This document shows, piece by piece, positions 33,017 through 44,987 of a stretch of 64,000 nt of DNA; within the stretch, counting starts at the first letter, position 1, and every line of letters starts with the position of its first letter. Both the position numbers and the translations under genes were made by a program. The DNA lies in contig OX621172.1 of NCBI GenBank assembly GCA_951640195.1, forward strand, positions 1,736,001 through 1,800,000. Reading direction: 5' to 3'. The notes under the pieces are model-generated. The model saw only the letters and a list, made by a program, of their open reading frames with translations, was not told the origin of the DNA and did not search any database. This DNA comes from Porpolomopsis calyptriformis (lineage: Eukaryota > Basidiomycota > Agaricomycetes > Agaricales > Hygrophoraceae).

Positions 33017-36000
33017 ATGAGCATCGCTTCATCAATATTCAAGGACATCGATAACGTTCAAGTAACTAGTAACATTGTCAACACTGTCGGGGGCAATCAG
33101 TATAATTACAGCTGGTATCCACCAGGTCAGTAATTAATCATCGTGTTAAGACAGCAGCTCACGAAAGCTGGCATTTGTATGCGTCCTATTCTATATTCCT
33201 GATCTACTTAGTCTTCCAAGAACGAACAATCTACCCTCAGGTGTCATGGACCATTAATGATGCTCCCATCGATATTCTTTCCATTCATTTCACTGGTCGA
33301 AAACAAGACTTGGATTTCTTAACAAATGCACTCGGTCGTTACCTTAGCGATGTACCAAGGCGCTGTGCCATCTACGGAATGCCGGGGTTGGGAAAGACCC
33401 AGCTGGTGCTGCAGTATGCAAAGGTATCATTCGATCGCTACTCGCACATCTTCTGGACGTCAGCTACAAGCCCTGAAAAATTAAATCAAGGGATGGCAAA
33501 GATTCTTGACCTTGTTGGACATCCTGATCGCTCTCTGCAGGACCAGAACGCGAAGCTCATTGCGGCACGATTGTGGTTGGAAGAACCACATGAAGATGGT
33601 CCCATCCGTTGGCTTCTCATCTTGGATAACGTTGACAGATGTACCCTTGACTTCCTTCGCGTACATCTCCCCCGTAAGAATTCGCGGGGGGATATTCTCT
33701 TCACTACACGGACAGCGGAAGTCGCTGAGGCTCTTGCCAACGTGGCAGGAGAGTTACATTCCACGCTCAAACTTAGCACCCTAGGACTTTCGGATACGGC
33801 AAACCTTCTGTTTAAAGATGCGGGTATGGACACGACAATTTTAACGCCTTCTCTCATCAGCAAGGCGGAGAATCTAGTGAAATGCGTTGGCTGTCTCCCT
33901 CTCGCCGTCAACCAAGCTGCGTCATTCATGAAGCAGTCTCACGCAACTCTTGATGATATGCTGGAATTATACAAGGAAGAGCGAAAAAGCGAAGTAAATG
34001 TATCGTTTGAAGTACCACACATGTCAAACTTAACGCTTTGCCTATATTGACAGATAATTGGATGGGAGAGTGACCAACCTTCCTACGAGGAGCGATCGGT
34101 AGCCAAAACGTTCGCTAAACAATTCAGCCAATTGGACAAAGAATCTCCTGATATCGGCAATCTTTTGAAGCTTCTCTCATTCTTTGACCCCGAAAGCATA
34201 CCAACGAACATGATCATTGAAGGGGCCAAAGAGCATTCTCGTCAAGTGCTATCTCAGTCTAATCGCGCCCAGAACCAACCGCAAGGGCGGAATGAAGGTC
34301 GTGCAGAAACTCCAATCACCGATACCAACGATCGCAGTCACATCCCTCCAGAGTTTGCTTCCTTGGTCGCCCTCTTCCTCTCTCCAGTCCAGTTTCACAC
34401 AGCCATTCAAAAACTCCAAGGCCTGTCTCTGCTCGAACGACGATCCAATATCAAGGATTCTTCCTTGTGGATGCACGACTTGATTCGATTCATGACACAA
34501 GAACGTACAAGGAAAGAAAACACTCACCGATTCTGGTTTCAGTGTTCAGTACTACTTTTCACTGCTGCCTTCAGGCACATAAAAGACCCTGGACACCCAC
34601 AGTGGTGGCACGAATGTGAGCAGTTCATGCCACATTTGCAAACACTGGATCGAACATGGAATGCCGACTGCGGCACAAATGTCTGGTTGACGGTTCCCAA
34701 CACCTTCATTGCCATATACTTGAGCAATCAGGGCAGGATTCGCGAGGCTGAGATGCTACATGAGCAGGTCGTCCAAGTCCGAAAGATTGAACTGGGTCCC
34801 CATCATCTGGACACCCTATCGTCAATGAACAACCTCGCCGTTGTGTATAGATCGCAAGGACGGTTGAGCGAAGCTGAGACACTCCATTCAAGTGTTTTGA
34901 AGAGCCGAGAGAAGCAACTACCTGCTGATCATCCAGACACATTGGCGTCGATGCACAATCTGGCAAATGTGTATCAATTCCAAGGACGGTCGAACGAGGC
35001 TGAAGCGTTTCACAAGCGCGTCTTGGCGACTCGAGAAGAGCGGCTAGGCCCTGATCATCCAGCCACGTTACTATCAATGGACAACCTCGCAATCGTGTAT
35101 GAATCCCAGGGAAAGTCGCACGAGGCTGAGCGACTGCATAAACACGTCTTGGCGATCCGAGAAAACCTGCTGGGTGCCGACCATCCTGATACGTTATCGT
35201 CAACGAACAACCTTGCAAATGTGTATCAATCGCAAGGACACTCGAGCGAGGCTGAGGAACTCCACAAGCGTGTTTTGGAAATTCGAGAAAGGCAGCTCGG
35301 TGCCGATCACACCGCCACATTACTGTCACTGAACAACCTTGCAATTGTGTATGAATCTCAAGGTCGATCAAGTGAGGCTGAGGAACTTCATAAACGTGTT
35401 TTGCAGCGTCGAGAAAAGCAGCTGGACGCTGAGCATCCTGATATACTGTCATCGCTTCATAACCTCGCTATCGTGTATCAATCATTGGGGAGGTTAAGCG
35501 AGGCTGAAGCACTCTACGAGCGCGTCTTATCCAGCCGGAAGAGGCAGCTAGATGCCGATCATCCCGACATACTATCATCGACAAACAACCTGGCAAACGT
35601 GTACCAAATGCAAGGACGGTCAGGCGAGGCCGAGCAACTCCATAAGCATGTCTTGGCAAGCCGAGAGAAGCGGCTAGATCCCGAGCATCCGGACACGCTG
35701 TCCTCGATGCATAACCTCGCATATGCTTATCAGTCGCAAGGACGGCCAAGCGACGCTGAGCAACTCCTCCTGCGCATCTTGGAAAGCCAAGAGAAACAGC
35801 TAGGCCCTGACCATCCAAACACGCTGTCGTCAAAGAGCAACCTTGCGGTTGTGTATCAATTGCAAGGACGATTGAGCGAGGCTGAGGGGCTTCAGAGACG
35901 CGTTGTGGGATGCCGAGAGAAGGTATTGGGTGTCGATCATCCAGACACGCTTTCCTCAATGAACAACCTCGCAATCGCATCTGCTCAAGGGAAGCCGAGC

Positions 36001-36348
36001 GAGGCTGAAACTCTTCATAAACACGTCTTAGCGAGCCGAGAGAAAGTGTTGGGTGCCAATCATCCAGATACGCTATCATCAATGCACAACCTCGCATATG
36101 TTTATCAATCGCAAGGGCGATGGGATGAAGCTGAGCGACTCTATATGCGTGTCTTGGAAAACTTGGAGACGCGGCTAGGTCCTGATCATCCAGACACGCT
36201 TTCATCTCTCAACAACCTTGCGATTATGTATGAATCACAAGGCCGGGCTAGCGAGGCTGAACCACTTCAGAAGCGCATCTTAGCGAACCGAGGGAAAGTG
36301 TCAGGTTCAAGTCCCCAGGACATGTTCGTCGATAATTTATGTGAGTGA
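33017..36348 (+). CDS. NLR: NB-ARC with twelve full TPR repeats
   Basis: This is a fungal NOD-like receptor, presumed to sense non-self or regulate cell death. Exons 33017-33125, 33212-33993 and 34054-36348 give 1061 aa. A 36-residue N-terminal exon (MSIASSIFKDIDNVQVTSN then IVNTVGGNQYNYSW) precedes the NB-ARC: P-loop GMPGLGKTQL, Walker B WLLILDNVD, GDILFTTRT, and the GLPL-like CLPLAVNQAA. A winged-helix region follows (SPDIGNLLKLLSFFDPESIP). The C-terminus is twelve full 42-residue TPRs (one is 41) plus a partial thirteenth, consensus GRxSEAExLHKRVLxxREK then LGxDHPDTLSSMNNLAxVYQSQ, starting near 34729. The reading frame is intact. No death-inducing domain is fused, only the short first exon. 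The acceptor at 33212 is the one that keeps frame; exon 1 depends on it. Confidence 0.9.
34729..36275 (+). repeat. 126-bp tandem repeats encoding TPRs of the NLR
   Basis: Twelve complete 126-bp units (one missing a codon) run head to tail and code for the NLR TPR array. Adjacent units share long stretches (for example variants of gcaatcgtgtatgaatc and gagcgaggctgagg), as expected if units are gained and lost by recombination. The minus strand is also open over much of this array only because the repeats force a regular composition. Confidence 0.9.
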
Positions 36349-36889
36349 GCTGTCAAGGTACCTGACCAAAGCTGACAGACTACCGTGTATGTAGAAGAAA
36401 TTGCCTAATCACTCGGATGCGCCAGTAATGACGACAGATCTTGCTGTCGCAGCGAGAACGGTGGGGTGATGTTTGCAATCACTACCCTCAGTGAGCTCCA
36501 GATTGTGCAATGAAATGTAGCCGTTCTGGTTCTCCAGCATTCCCTTGTCGATGGTAGTTCAATGCGCCACCGATCTCTATCAACGACCATATAACGAACT
36601 GACCATCAACTCTGGCCCGGGCACAACGTCACCTCTTCTGACACATGTATTCTTTATTCCTCACATGGTGGCCCTCCCATTGGCATAATCGCTACTCTCT
36701 TGCCTTCCTCCACCAGGAATTTTTCAGTGAACATGGATGGTCAGTCGAGCTCACCCACCGCGAACGCTCCTCTACCTTTTCATAAGGTATGCGTATCATC
36801 CTCGAAGCCAGTGTCTCGGAAACCGAAGCTAAATCACGCCCTCGGTTTATCTGTTGTCTTTTTCCCTATTTACTATCGCATGCTACTGT
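36349..36889. other. Intergenic, no gene seen
   Basis: This is the downstream region of the NLR gene. A few short frames occur (36405-36590 minus, 36700-36939 plus) with no domain or start context. Confidence 0.4.
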
Positions 36890-37800
36890 CTAGCTTAGAA
36901 GTACAGCGCTGTTTCTCACCCAGACCTGTTGAGAGTTGAAAAGTAGGAAATCTTGAAATATATCTAATTCCGCTAGCAAACTACAATACGCCTTGGTGGT
37001 AAAATTAATCTGACACCACGGATATGTAACACCATTGAGGAGTGCAAGAAAAGATCCTCGCGACCTCACATCCTTAGGCCATAAGTTGAAGGGTTGAACA
37101 CATGAATTTCGACATCCAGAACCAACAGCCCAAAGGCAAATCCACTTTAGGAGCGCATTCCTCTCGCTTTGCCATCTTGCAATGGAGAGGCTAGTGAGAG
37201 ATTTAGCCGTATCCAATGTATCACAATGATCAGCACCTAGCTGCGTGCTTCCCCTTGCCAAAGCTGCTTGGAGAGTGCCTTCACTGCATCGTATCATCTA
37301 AGTTGATGTACTGTCATCAAGGTAGCAAGGTGTTTACCAACCATTTCTTTTGCCTGAGTTGTCGTAGGAGATGATAGAATCCTGGTTCGATTCTAGCATC
37401 ATTAAGCACAAGATCGGACATTGTCATTTCTCGTAGTTTCAATGCATCCTAGTTGGTGTGTGATGTAGTTCTCCGGCCAAGCCTCGGCAGTATCTGTACT
37501 CCGTGTGATGCAAAAACATTTCCACCTGAATCTTTGCTCGCAAAGGAAGCCAAGAGTACCACTTGAGATGCCAGCTCACATTGCCGTTCCCATGTCAGTC
37601 TTCTAACCACTGCTGGTATAAGGAGCCGATGCCGGCGGCTAAGATCCAAGATACGCGCGAGCACTGGCGTTTGAATGACATTAGCGCATGGCGCAACGTT
37701 AATTGCGTCTTTGCCAGACAAGGCATCCCGTGGATGGTTCAACAGATAGGAATGTCATCCCGTACCACTCGAAGGCCTCCGATATAACCTGTGCTCCTAC
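36890..37800 (-). pseudogene. NLR relic convergent to the intact NLR
   Basis: Minus-strand translation near 37590-37790 gives TIHGMPCLAKTQLTLRHA followed by MSFKRQCSRVSWILAA, the same segment as GMPGLGKTQLVLQYA and FDRYSHIFWTSA in the intact NLR, with the P-loop Gly residues mutated (GLGK to CLAK). Further along, near 37100-37297, a TPR-like peptide LQAALARGSTQLGADHCDTLDTAK resembles the NLR TPR consensus. The rest is degraded beyond recognition with multiple stops. It is a short, dead NLR facing the intact gene tail to tail. Confidence 0.6.
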
Positions 37801-37849
37801 TTAAAACGAACCAAGAGAAAATCAATGACGGATGGTAGAGGTTGTGAAT

Positions 37850-39450
37850 CCGAGCCTAGGGTGAAAGCATTCGTACGAAAGACAACAAATCAGCGATAAT
37901 TGATAGATGACAAATCTGGGCGGCAGACCTCTCTCAAAAGGTCAGTTGATCCTCGGACGAGACAGTGGATTCCAGGGGAGGAATAACCGGAATGTTGTAT
38001 TGGTGGGTCGAGTGTTGGCTACTCCCAATGGAGGTGAAAGCGCCACGAGTCGCAATGATAGGGTTGCCGCCGTAATTCGTGATGAGTGTGGGGAAACCTA
38101 AAAAGCAAGCGCCCGAGGCGCCAAAGGTGGCGGCTACCCCCTTTGATCCTAACCGTTTTCATCATACTCAAAGCCGTCACTTGGGGCAGATCCTTCTGAA
38201 AAAACGGGGGTTTGACCAGATCGTTGACATTTATAAGTAAGTTTTGACATGTCTGGGATAAGAAAAAGGCTAACGGTATACATAGTCCCGGGTCGGATGC
38301 TTACTCCCGCGACCCTCAACCATATGAATTTCCCTGCCAACGCTCACAATGGGATTGACAGCCACCTTCTTCTCGATCGAAAGAGCGGGAGAACTTCCAG
38401 AATGCGTGGCTGATTTGCCCGCAGACTTCCCTAAATGGCTGCACTCCGCTTGGCTTGAACCACTCCAAGCCGATACACTGCACCCGAAAGGTGTAGAGGG
38501 TTGAGCAAACACTGAACATTGATGTTGCGCTGCCATCACATGTCCTCACTTTGTCCATGCGTTCCAAAAGCATAACTTGCCTTGTATTACGTCCGTGTTG
38601 TTTATTTCGTCGGAATAAACTGATCGCGCCTTAGAACCTCCCTTGTCTTCTTCTGATTGCACTGGTGGATGTCTCCAGAGCATGATTTCAATGTAAGCGA
38701 ACGTTGCGTCTGCTGCTCTCCGCGTTGATTACAATTCTCGTAACCCACTGAATCACGATTTCCATAGAAGCGCCCACTGAGCGTTTATCCCTCCGGTTAA
38801 ATAAAACAGACGGGGAAACTTCCCACCGACAGCTTGCATTGTTCTTCACATCTTCCGAGCTCTAGTTTCAAAATCTTCCACTCGGCCACAGGTAGACGCT
38901 CGGGGGGAGTGAAGTCGCTGCGTGCGATCTCCCGAGCTCCATTTATGAATTGATTTGATGGGCCAATTGATCACTTTTCGATGGGTGGTGTCGATTTTTT
39001 CCCATCAACAAATCATTAGACGCCCACCGTTAGATGTGAGCTGAGCTGGCCGCAAGAAATCCGACCATCCTGCAGTGGAAAGCCGTAGGTTGTTCCCTTC
39101 CAATCGAGCAGATCTGCAGGCATCAAACTTTCTTCCTAGACGAAGTCGACCTCGTTGCGAGGAAAATATCCCCCGGAAATCTGTTTCCTCCCTCCCCCTT
39201 TTGATGACGCCACAAGCGCCTATGTCCGCCCCCGACCTTCTTGATAGGATCTCGGTGCTTGTCTCTTTCATCTGCCGTAGTGCGTGAACGAAGAAGGTTT
39301 TCTAATCCTAATCGGGCATTATGGTATGTTTTACTTTGTTTTTTTTATTTGTTTTTTTTTTTCACTTTTCTTCTTCTTCAAGAGTACAAATGCGCTTGAG
39401 TAACTTCCGTGCGCCGATCTTCCCGACCTGCACACCGCAAGAATAGCGAC
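37850..39450. other. Intergenic, no supported gene
   Basis: Only short overlapping frames occur (for example 37907-38101 plus, 38149-38340 and 38270-38539 minus, 39005-39271 minus), with no motifs and no matching splice structure. A T-rich tract (39330-39365) precedes the small membrane-protein gene at 39451 and may belong to its promoter. Confidence 0.4.
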
Positions 39451-39850
39451 ATGATACCCTCTCTACTCTCCACTTCCACTTCCACCTTGACACTGCCATC
39501 TGTCAGCGTCCCAGACATGCCGAATTCGCAGGGAAAAATTTCCCCAGCCGTCATCGTTTTCATCGTGTCTTCCCTGCGTGAGACATCAGTTCTGTCCTCC
39601 CAGATGTCGAAGCTCTCACATTCTTCCGTATGGGGTGATAGTGGCCGCTATCCTCTTTGTCGTTTTCATCATGAGACGGCACTTCTCCGCCTCAAGAAGG
39701 GGAAACCAGGGCAATAACGTAGGTAAGTCATCTAACTCTTCTTGGTAATGCCCCCCATCGCCGACCTCGCGTGTTATAGGATTGGGTGCAATTCATCCCC
39801 CAGGTGTGGCGCCCCAGCCAGGCACGAACAATACCCTGGCTGCCACATAG
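39451..39850 (+). CDS. Small single-pass membrane protein (three exons)
   Basis: Exons 39451-39577, 39642-39722 and 39780-39850 are joined by GT-AG introns of 64 and 57 nt and give about 92 aa. The N-terminus is Ser/Thr/Pro-rich (MIPSLLSTSTSTLTLPS). A helix that becomes continuous only after splicing follows (AVIVFIVSSL joined to LAAILFVVFIM), then a basic RRHFSASRRGNQGN stop-transfer and a Pro/Gly-rich tail ending NNTLAAT. The clean hydrophobic helix across the splice junction is good evidence that the structure is real. The topology is N-terminus outside by the positive-inside rule. The function is unknown; there is no recognised family. Confidence 0.6.
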
Positions 39851-41475
39851 TGCTCTCGCTAAGCAAAATCAGTGGACAGAGTGGTTCCTCGCTATAAACG
39901 ATTGTCATTTATCCGTTTTGGCGGCAGTGGTTTGATTGTGGCGATGATCTTGGCCATATATGTTCAAAGCGTTTGCTCCCGCGAATCACGCGTAGAGGCC
40001 AGACTACTTTTTTGACAGATTCGTCTGACGGACTTGAATTAAAATACTGGTAATAATATTTATATAGTGACATTTTATGATTTTGTAATAATGGACCGTT
40101 CTGTTTGCGATTTTCGTGTGGTTGGCAAAGCGCAAGAACCGCAACGGATACCGTGGCGGTTCCGACTTCAGGATGCTATCCGGAGTAGGGCCTATTGATG
40201 GGCTAGAGCAGGGCCTCTGCTGAGCCACCAGGGTTGAAAGAGAGGAAACGTGGCTGTTGAGGAGCTTCCCGCAACCCAATTTTCCACGATAAGTGTGACC
40301 CCACAGCCAAGATAGTTACGGAACAAAATGAAACGAGCTCGCCTAGTTAGAAGACAGGTCTTGCACGCAGTACGTTGTCAGCCCGGATCATAGGATGCAA
40401 TATCTTACAAATGGGAAGACGACCTTTAAACGCTTGTGGGTGACTTCTGATCGGGTAGGTCAACATTGAGAACTGGAGGGGGCCCGTTATTAGTTTCCAG
40501 TCACGTAGGCCTGCTTAGAAATTATTTTAGACAGCAAATCGTTCATTAAAAATTCCCCGCAAAGCTCGTAAGCATGCTGAGTACTGGAGATTGAAGCAGG
40601 GCTGATGGTGATGTCTATGAGAAGGCTCATTTGGGACGCAATGTGGTACGTACTGGCGGATGAACCACTGGTCCGTAAGGTGGACATTCCCCTTGACTAC
40701 TCATTGCCTTGCTGGCAGTGTTAACATCCGCGATACATTCAAAGAAGATTTCGTTGTGTGATCGACTCGTGTTTTTTTTTTTGTCTTGCGGCGTTACTTG
40801 GAAATCGGAGGGAAAACGCCAGATACTGTAGGGGATTCCCAGGCGCCAGGAAATGGGCAGAGGGTTGATCATCCCACAAAGATTACGTATCAAGCTGGAG
40901 AGAAAATTGGACAATCATTTTCTATAACAAAGAATTAAGCATGTTGTTTCAGATTCGAGAACATACTCCATCAGGATGTTTTTAACTTACCGGGTGATGG
41001 GCTTCCTGTGCTTGCACCTAGTTCTGATCCAGACGAGGATACCTCGTCAAGACACCTGAAACGCCAAATCCCTACGATATAGTGACGATACGTGGGCAAA
41101 TTATCATAACAATTTGAGAGAGATGGTCATAAGACAAAGCTCGAAATTGTGTACTCACAGAATTCAACATTATTTGAGCGGCGAGATATCGCCTGTGCAT
41201 GTTCCGATCATGATTGACGGCTTCGCCACATGGTTGTACCGTACGGTCACGAGCGAGCTGTGCGTCACACCTTTTCCCAATGACTCGACAATCTCTGTAT
41301 ATTGCGATGCCCTCGTCATCTGGAAAATCGGATGCTGTGCAACCCCGAGGCGGTGAGCTCAGGCGAACTTAAGAGGAACCGCATTCTCTCAAAGAGCTTT
41401 TGTTTTTAGCCCAGTGCGATACCCATTACCGTTTTTTTATGATTGTTCTTGTGCGATTAAACCAGTATCCTCGCC
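39851..41475. other. Intergenic / unresolved
   Basis: A plus-strand block near 40098-40205 reads VLFAIFVWLAKRKNRNGYRG, a membrane segment plus basic stretch like the gene at 39451, and may be a relic or exon of a similar protein, but no complete structure can be built. Other frames (40004-40279 and 40627-40914 minus, 41114-41356 plus) show no motif. Confidence 0.35.
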
Positions 41476-41823
41476 ATGGGACCCTGGTTAATCGTCTTAT
41501 ATGCCATCCTCTTGTTCAGTACGTCTTCGTCTTGTCCCACCCACCACCATTGCTTACCCTCTCTTACAGTGGGTTTCCTTGTATTGCTAGGAAGCATTCT
41601 ATGGGCTTATGAACGATTCGTCCTCCGTGGCCATCTACGACGACGCCCCCTTGTCAGTCGATATACACACTCGCGCTGGGATGTTCCCCCATTAACGGTC
41701 GGCCCCGGCATCTCTCGATTCAACACTCTCGAACCGCCTCCTCCCGCCTATGTGCGAGCACCCGAGTATTGTGAAATACTCATGGAAGAGATATCTTCAT
41801 CGCACGGTCCTTTACCACCGTGA
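41476..41823 (+). CDS. Small single-pass membrane protein with PPxY motif
   Basis: Exons 41476-41518 and 41570-41823 (51-nt GT-AG intron) give 98 aa: MGPWLIVLYAILLF joined to MGFLVLLGSILWAYERF, one long membrane helix spanning the splice site, then a basic RGHLRRRPLVSRY and a cytosolic tail with PPPPAYV (PPxY) and PEYCEILMEEISSS. PPxY motifs bind WW domains of Rsp5/Nedd4-type ubiquitin ligases, so this may be a membrane adaptor or a substrate; that role is inference. The intact frame and the helix that depends on splicing support a real gene. It is followed 244 bp downstream by the WDR7-like gene on the same strand. Confidence 0.6.
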   Translation: MGPWLIVLYAILLFSTSSSCPTHHHCLPSLTVGFLVLLGSILWAYERFVLRGHLRRRPLVSRYTHSRWDVPPLTVGPGISRFNTLEPPPPAYVRAPEYCEILMEEISSSHGPLPP

Positions 41824-42067
41824 TTAGATTTTCTAGGACTAACTGTTTGACCTCCCATTATTTGCCTTCCATCGTTATCATTGCTCGACCTTTGGCATAC
41901 CCTATTCCCCCTCTCGTACATTTGTCACGTCCATCATGCTTTCGCGCTTCCATAGATCTCTTCTCATCATCCCACAGGATCACACTCACAATCGTTACTT
42001 GATGTACCGCTACTGTGCTGTATTCGATGTATACCATTTTTCCATCATGCTCAATGCCTAAGCAAAA

Positions 42068-44915
42068 CTGAGCGGGAACAAATATGGTATCAGTCCACCT
42101 GCCTTGAACCTGCCCCTCGAAATGCCTTCCGAGTTTGCTCTAGATGGCTCTGTCACCACGCTGCATCTGGTGCAGAACGGAAGAACAAAGGAACACCTGA
42201 TCATCGGCGGGGGAGACGACGGGTCTGTCGCCTTTTGGACTTTGGAGTGCGCCTTCTCAATATACCAGATCAATGTGTACTGATCCATTCACAGTTCCCT
42301 CCAACCATGCGCTCGCTGGATAATTGGCACTACTCCCCTCGCCAAAGTCGTTCAACTTCACGATGACAACGCCAGCCCTCTCCGTGGTTGCGTCTTATCC
42401 GTCTTTCTTGATGGAACGATTGCCGTCATCGTCGTAGATGGATTCCACTTGTAAGAACAACCACTTTTCACTTCCCGGAGTGTTTCTCCACTACTCGTGC
42501 TGAGTAGCCAGGCAGTCTGTACCTCGTCCCTGGATCCCCAGCTCCGTTGCAGAAAGCGTGTCTTAAAGGAGAAAGTCTGATGCTCATATACACTGACGGA
42601 CGGACCCGACTATGGGATGTTCACACGAAAGAATTTTGGAGATCGATGACTCTTGACAAGGCCGACGAACTGTTAGATCAGGGTGGTTGGTTTGTCTCGT
42701 GGGGTTGATTGCGCCGTGTCCCATTCGCGTTATTCACACCAAGCTCTATCTTTAGGACGTTGGAAACGACCGGGTGCAATCTCACCGGCCCCGCTCTTCT
42801 TCCTTCTACCACTGGCAGTTGTCAAGGGCTTGACTGGGGTTCATTATCCTTCCCTCCGATACTTTCGCACATCAACTCGCTGACGGTTATTTTTGAAACC
42901 AGTGTCAACGTTCTCCCAGGGTCTGGAGAGGTTTCTTGCAGATGCAACCAATATTGTCAAAGGAGTGGGTATCGGTTTGGAACGACGAAAGGAAGCTCTC
43001 CCGACCTTACACCGGCTTCGGTCGGTTCTTTCGATATTGCTTACGCCAACCTTAAACGAAGAAATCGACCAAATATGTCGAGAGAGACTAGGCATCAACC
43101 CTTTACCAGCTTTTCCTCGGTTTTCGGGGTTAGCCGACTTTTAACATCACCTTCAATTTCAGTCTGACATTCTAGATCCTTGTTCGATAGGCACGCCTCG
43201 ACCTCCCTGTATGATCGTCGACAGGCAGAACACGCGTGGTCTGTCTCCCCTGATGCATCAGCGGCCCGAAAATTATCCATAATCGCGGTCCTTCGCGTTG
43301 TTTCCCTCTTTGAAGGTGGTGCGGTTTGCATGGTTCACTTCGATCACTCATTTTGTAATCGCCAGAGATGTCGGAACCCTGTGATATTGTTATGGCATTC
43401 TATGTCACCTCCCTGGCCTCGGCGGTAGGCCCATCGTATCAAGCGCCTAGCCTAGTATTCTTAGCTAAGCGATGGTTCGAGGGTTCTAGTGAGTTTTGTT
43501 GTTACCCATGGCTCAATATCCCGCTAATTTTTTTACGCCTCTTTCGAAGATGAAATCCGCCTCGCCTCTCGGATTCTGTTTGACGCTGCCGTCACCTGTC
43601 TGTCTGATGAGGCATGCAATGAACTGGCAGAACTATGGCAACACCACCGTAGGTTGCTGTCCCCTACAAGATTCCTCATAATAATGCGTTTACCAGTGCC
43701 TTGCCTGCAACCTACGGCTGAACAAGAGTCTCTACCTGCTGCGTTATCATTGTTCATTTGTGGGCATATAGCCGCAGAAAAGTATTGTTTGTTATCAACT
43801 AAGTACAACCGGTCCCAGTCCATTCCAGGAACTTGCTAACAGCGCGACCGATGTTCAGTGCTCTGACCGACATCTCAAAGTCTATCACTATGTATCTGAA
43901 TAATGAAGAGTCGAAGCACCGAGTCCTCGCTATCGAACTCTGTTCTCGCGGATTTCAAGTATGGCAGCATCATGTCGACGCTATGGACATGCTGCGGGCT
44001 CTGTTTGCTCTCGCGACGAACTGGAGCAAACAAGCTATCAGCCCACAGAATGTCGGTTCTCAGGCGCGATCGGCGGTCCTCCAAATCGCCTCGAGCAACA
44101 CGCCACTGTTTATGACTACGCTCAGCCTCGACATTCTTCACCCACGAAATGTCGAACACCGGAAAATCGTCATGCAAATATTCGCATTCCTGATACGCAA
44201 AGTAAGAGCTGAGAGAACCATTTGATTTGTGATCTTAACCAACAACTGCTGCAGCGTCCATTGGTGCTTCATCCTAATCTGCCACGTCTGATGGAAGCAG
44301 TGGTCAAGTCGTTGGATCCAAATGTGACTGCAAGCCGCGACGCAGTACTAGACACTGCTACCGAAATTCTAGGCCAGGTTGTGAGGACGTACGTGTCGCC
44401 CATCCGAGCAAGAATGATTGTTATATCTCCTTACGTCGCGCGACAGGTTCCCAACGGTCGATTTCCACATGGCCAGCCAACGACTTGCGGTGGGTACCAG
44501 TGAAGGGGCGATCGTCATGTACGATCTCAAGACGGCTACACGGCTCTATGTGCTCGAGGGACACGAAAAACGACTTGCGGCGTGTAGCTTCTCTCCTGAC
44601 GGGAGACGGTTGGTCACCGTGTCGTTGGAGGAGAGCGTGGTGTTGGTGTGGAAGGTTGGATCGAGCTTCTCGAGCTTTTTTAACCCTGGTGCACCCCCCC
44701 GGCAGGGACATGGGGGCTCTTCGCCTTTCAAAACATTGTCATTCAATGTCGGCGATGAAGGTAGGTGGAGGAGTAGCATGTTATTATTCCAGTCTTATGT
44801 TCATTTAGGGAACATGACGGTTGAGGAAACGCTGGTGTTGGTACGGTTCGAGTGGACTGCAGAACGTAGTGTCAAACTGAACATTCGGCAGAGTGTCCTT
44901 ACATTTAGCACATAA
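42068..44915 (+). pseudogene. WDR7-like (rabconnectin-3 beta) WD40 gene, 5' end missing
   Basis: WDR7-family proteins partner DMXL/Rav1-type proteins in V-ATPase assembly. Recognisable exons run in order: a WD repeat (ALDGSVTTLHLVQNGRTKEH, GDDGSVAFW), CVLSVFLDGTIAVIVVDGFH, LIYTDGRTRLWDVHTKEFWR, a helical middle (LLTPTLNEEIDQICRERLGI, FYVTSLASAVGPSYQAPSL, AAEKYCLLST, VLAIELCSRGFQVWQHHVDA, FMTTLSLDILHPRNVEHRK, LVLHPNLPRLMEAVVKSLDP), and the C-terminal WD repeats (HMASQRLAVGTSEGAIVMYD, GHEKRLAACSFSPDGRRLVT) ending RQSVLTFST. Splice junctions tested near 42250, 42455, 43660, 43807, 44203 and 44770 keep frame. Homology begins abruptly at 42068; only 245 bp separate it from the previous gene, too little for the missing N-terminal propeller blades. 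It is therefore probably 5'-truncated, though otherwise undamaged. Confidence 0.6.
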
Positions 44916-44987
44916 TGAAAAGTCAAAATTGGAATTATTAATCGTGCCTTAAGCTTAATGACATCATTTTTTTATTGTTTTTTTACG

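Noticed and set aside
34706..36205. Two long minus-strand frames (about 245 codons each) opposite the NLR
   Set aside because: They are mirror frames of the 126-bp TPR repeats. The plus strand encodes a clear TPR array in an intact NLR.
34729..36275. Tandem array considered as a satellite or CRISPR-like structure
   Set aside because: The units are direct, coding, without spacers, and translate to TPRs. The organism is a fungus, where CRISPR arrays are not expected.
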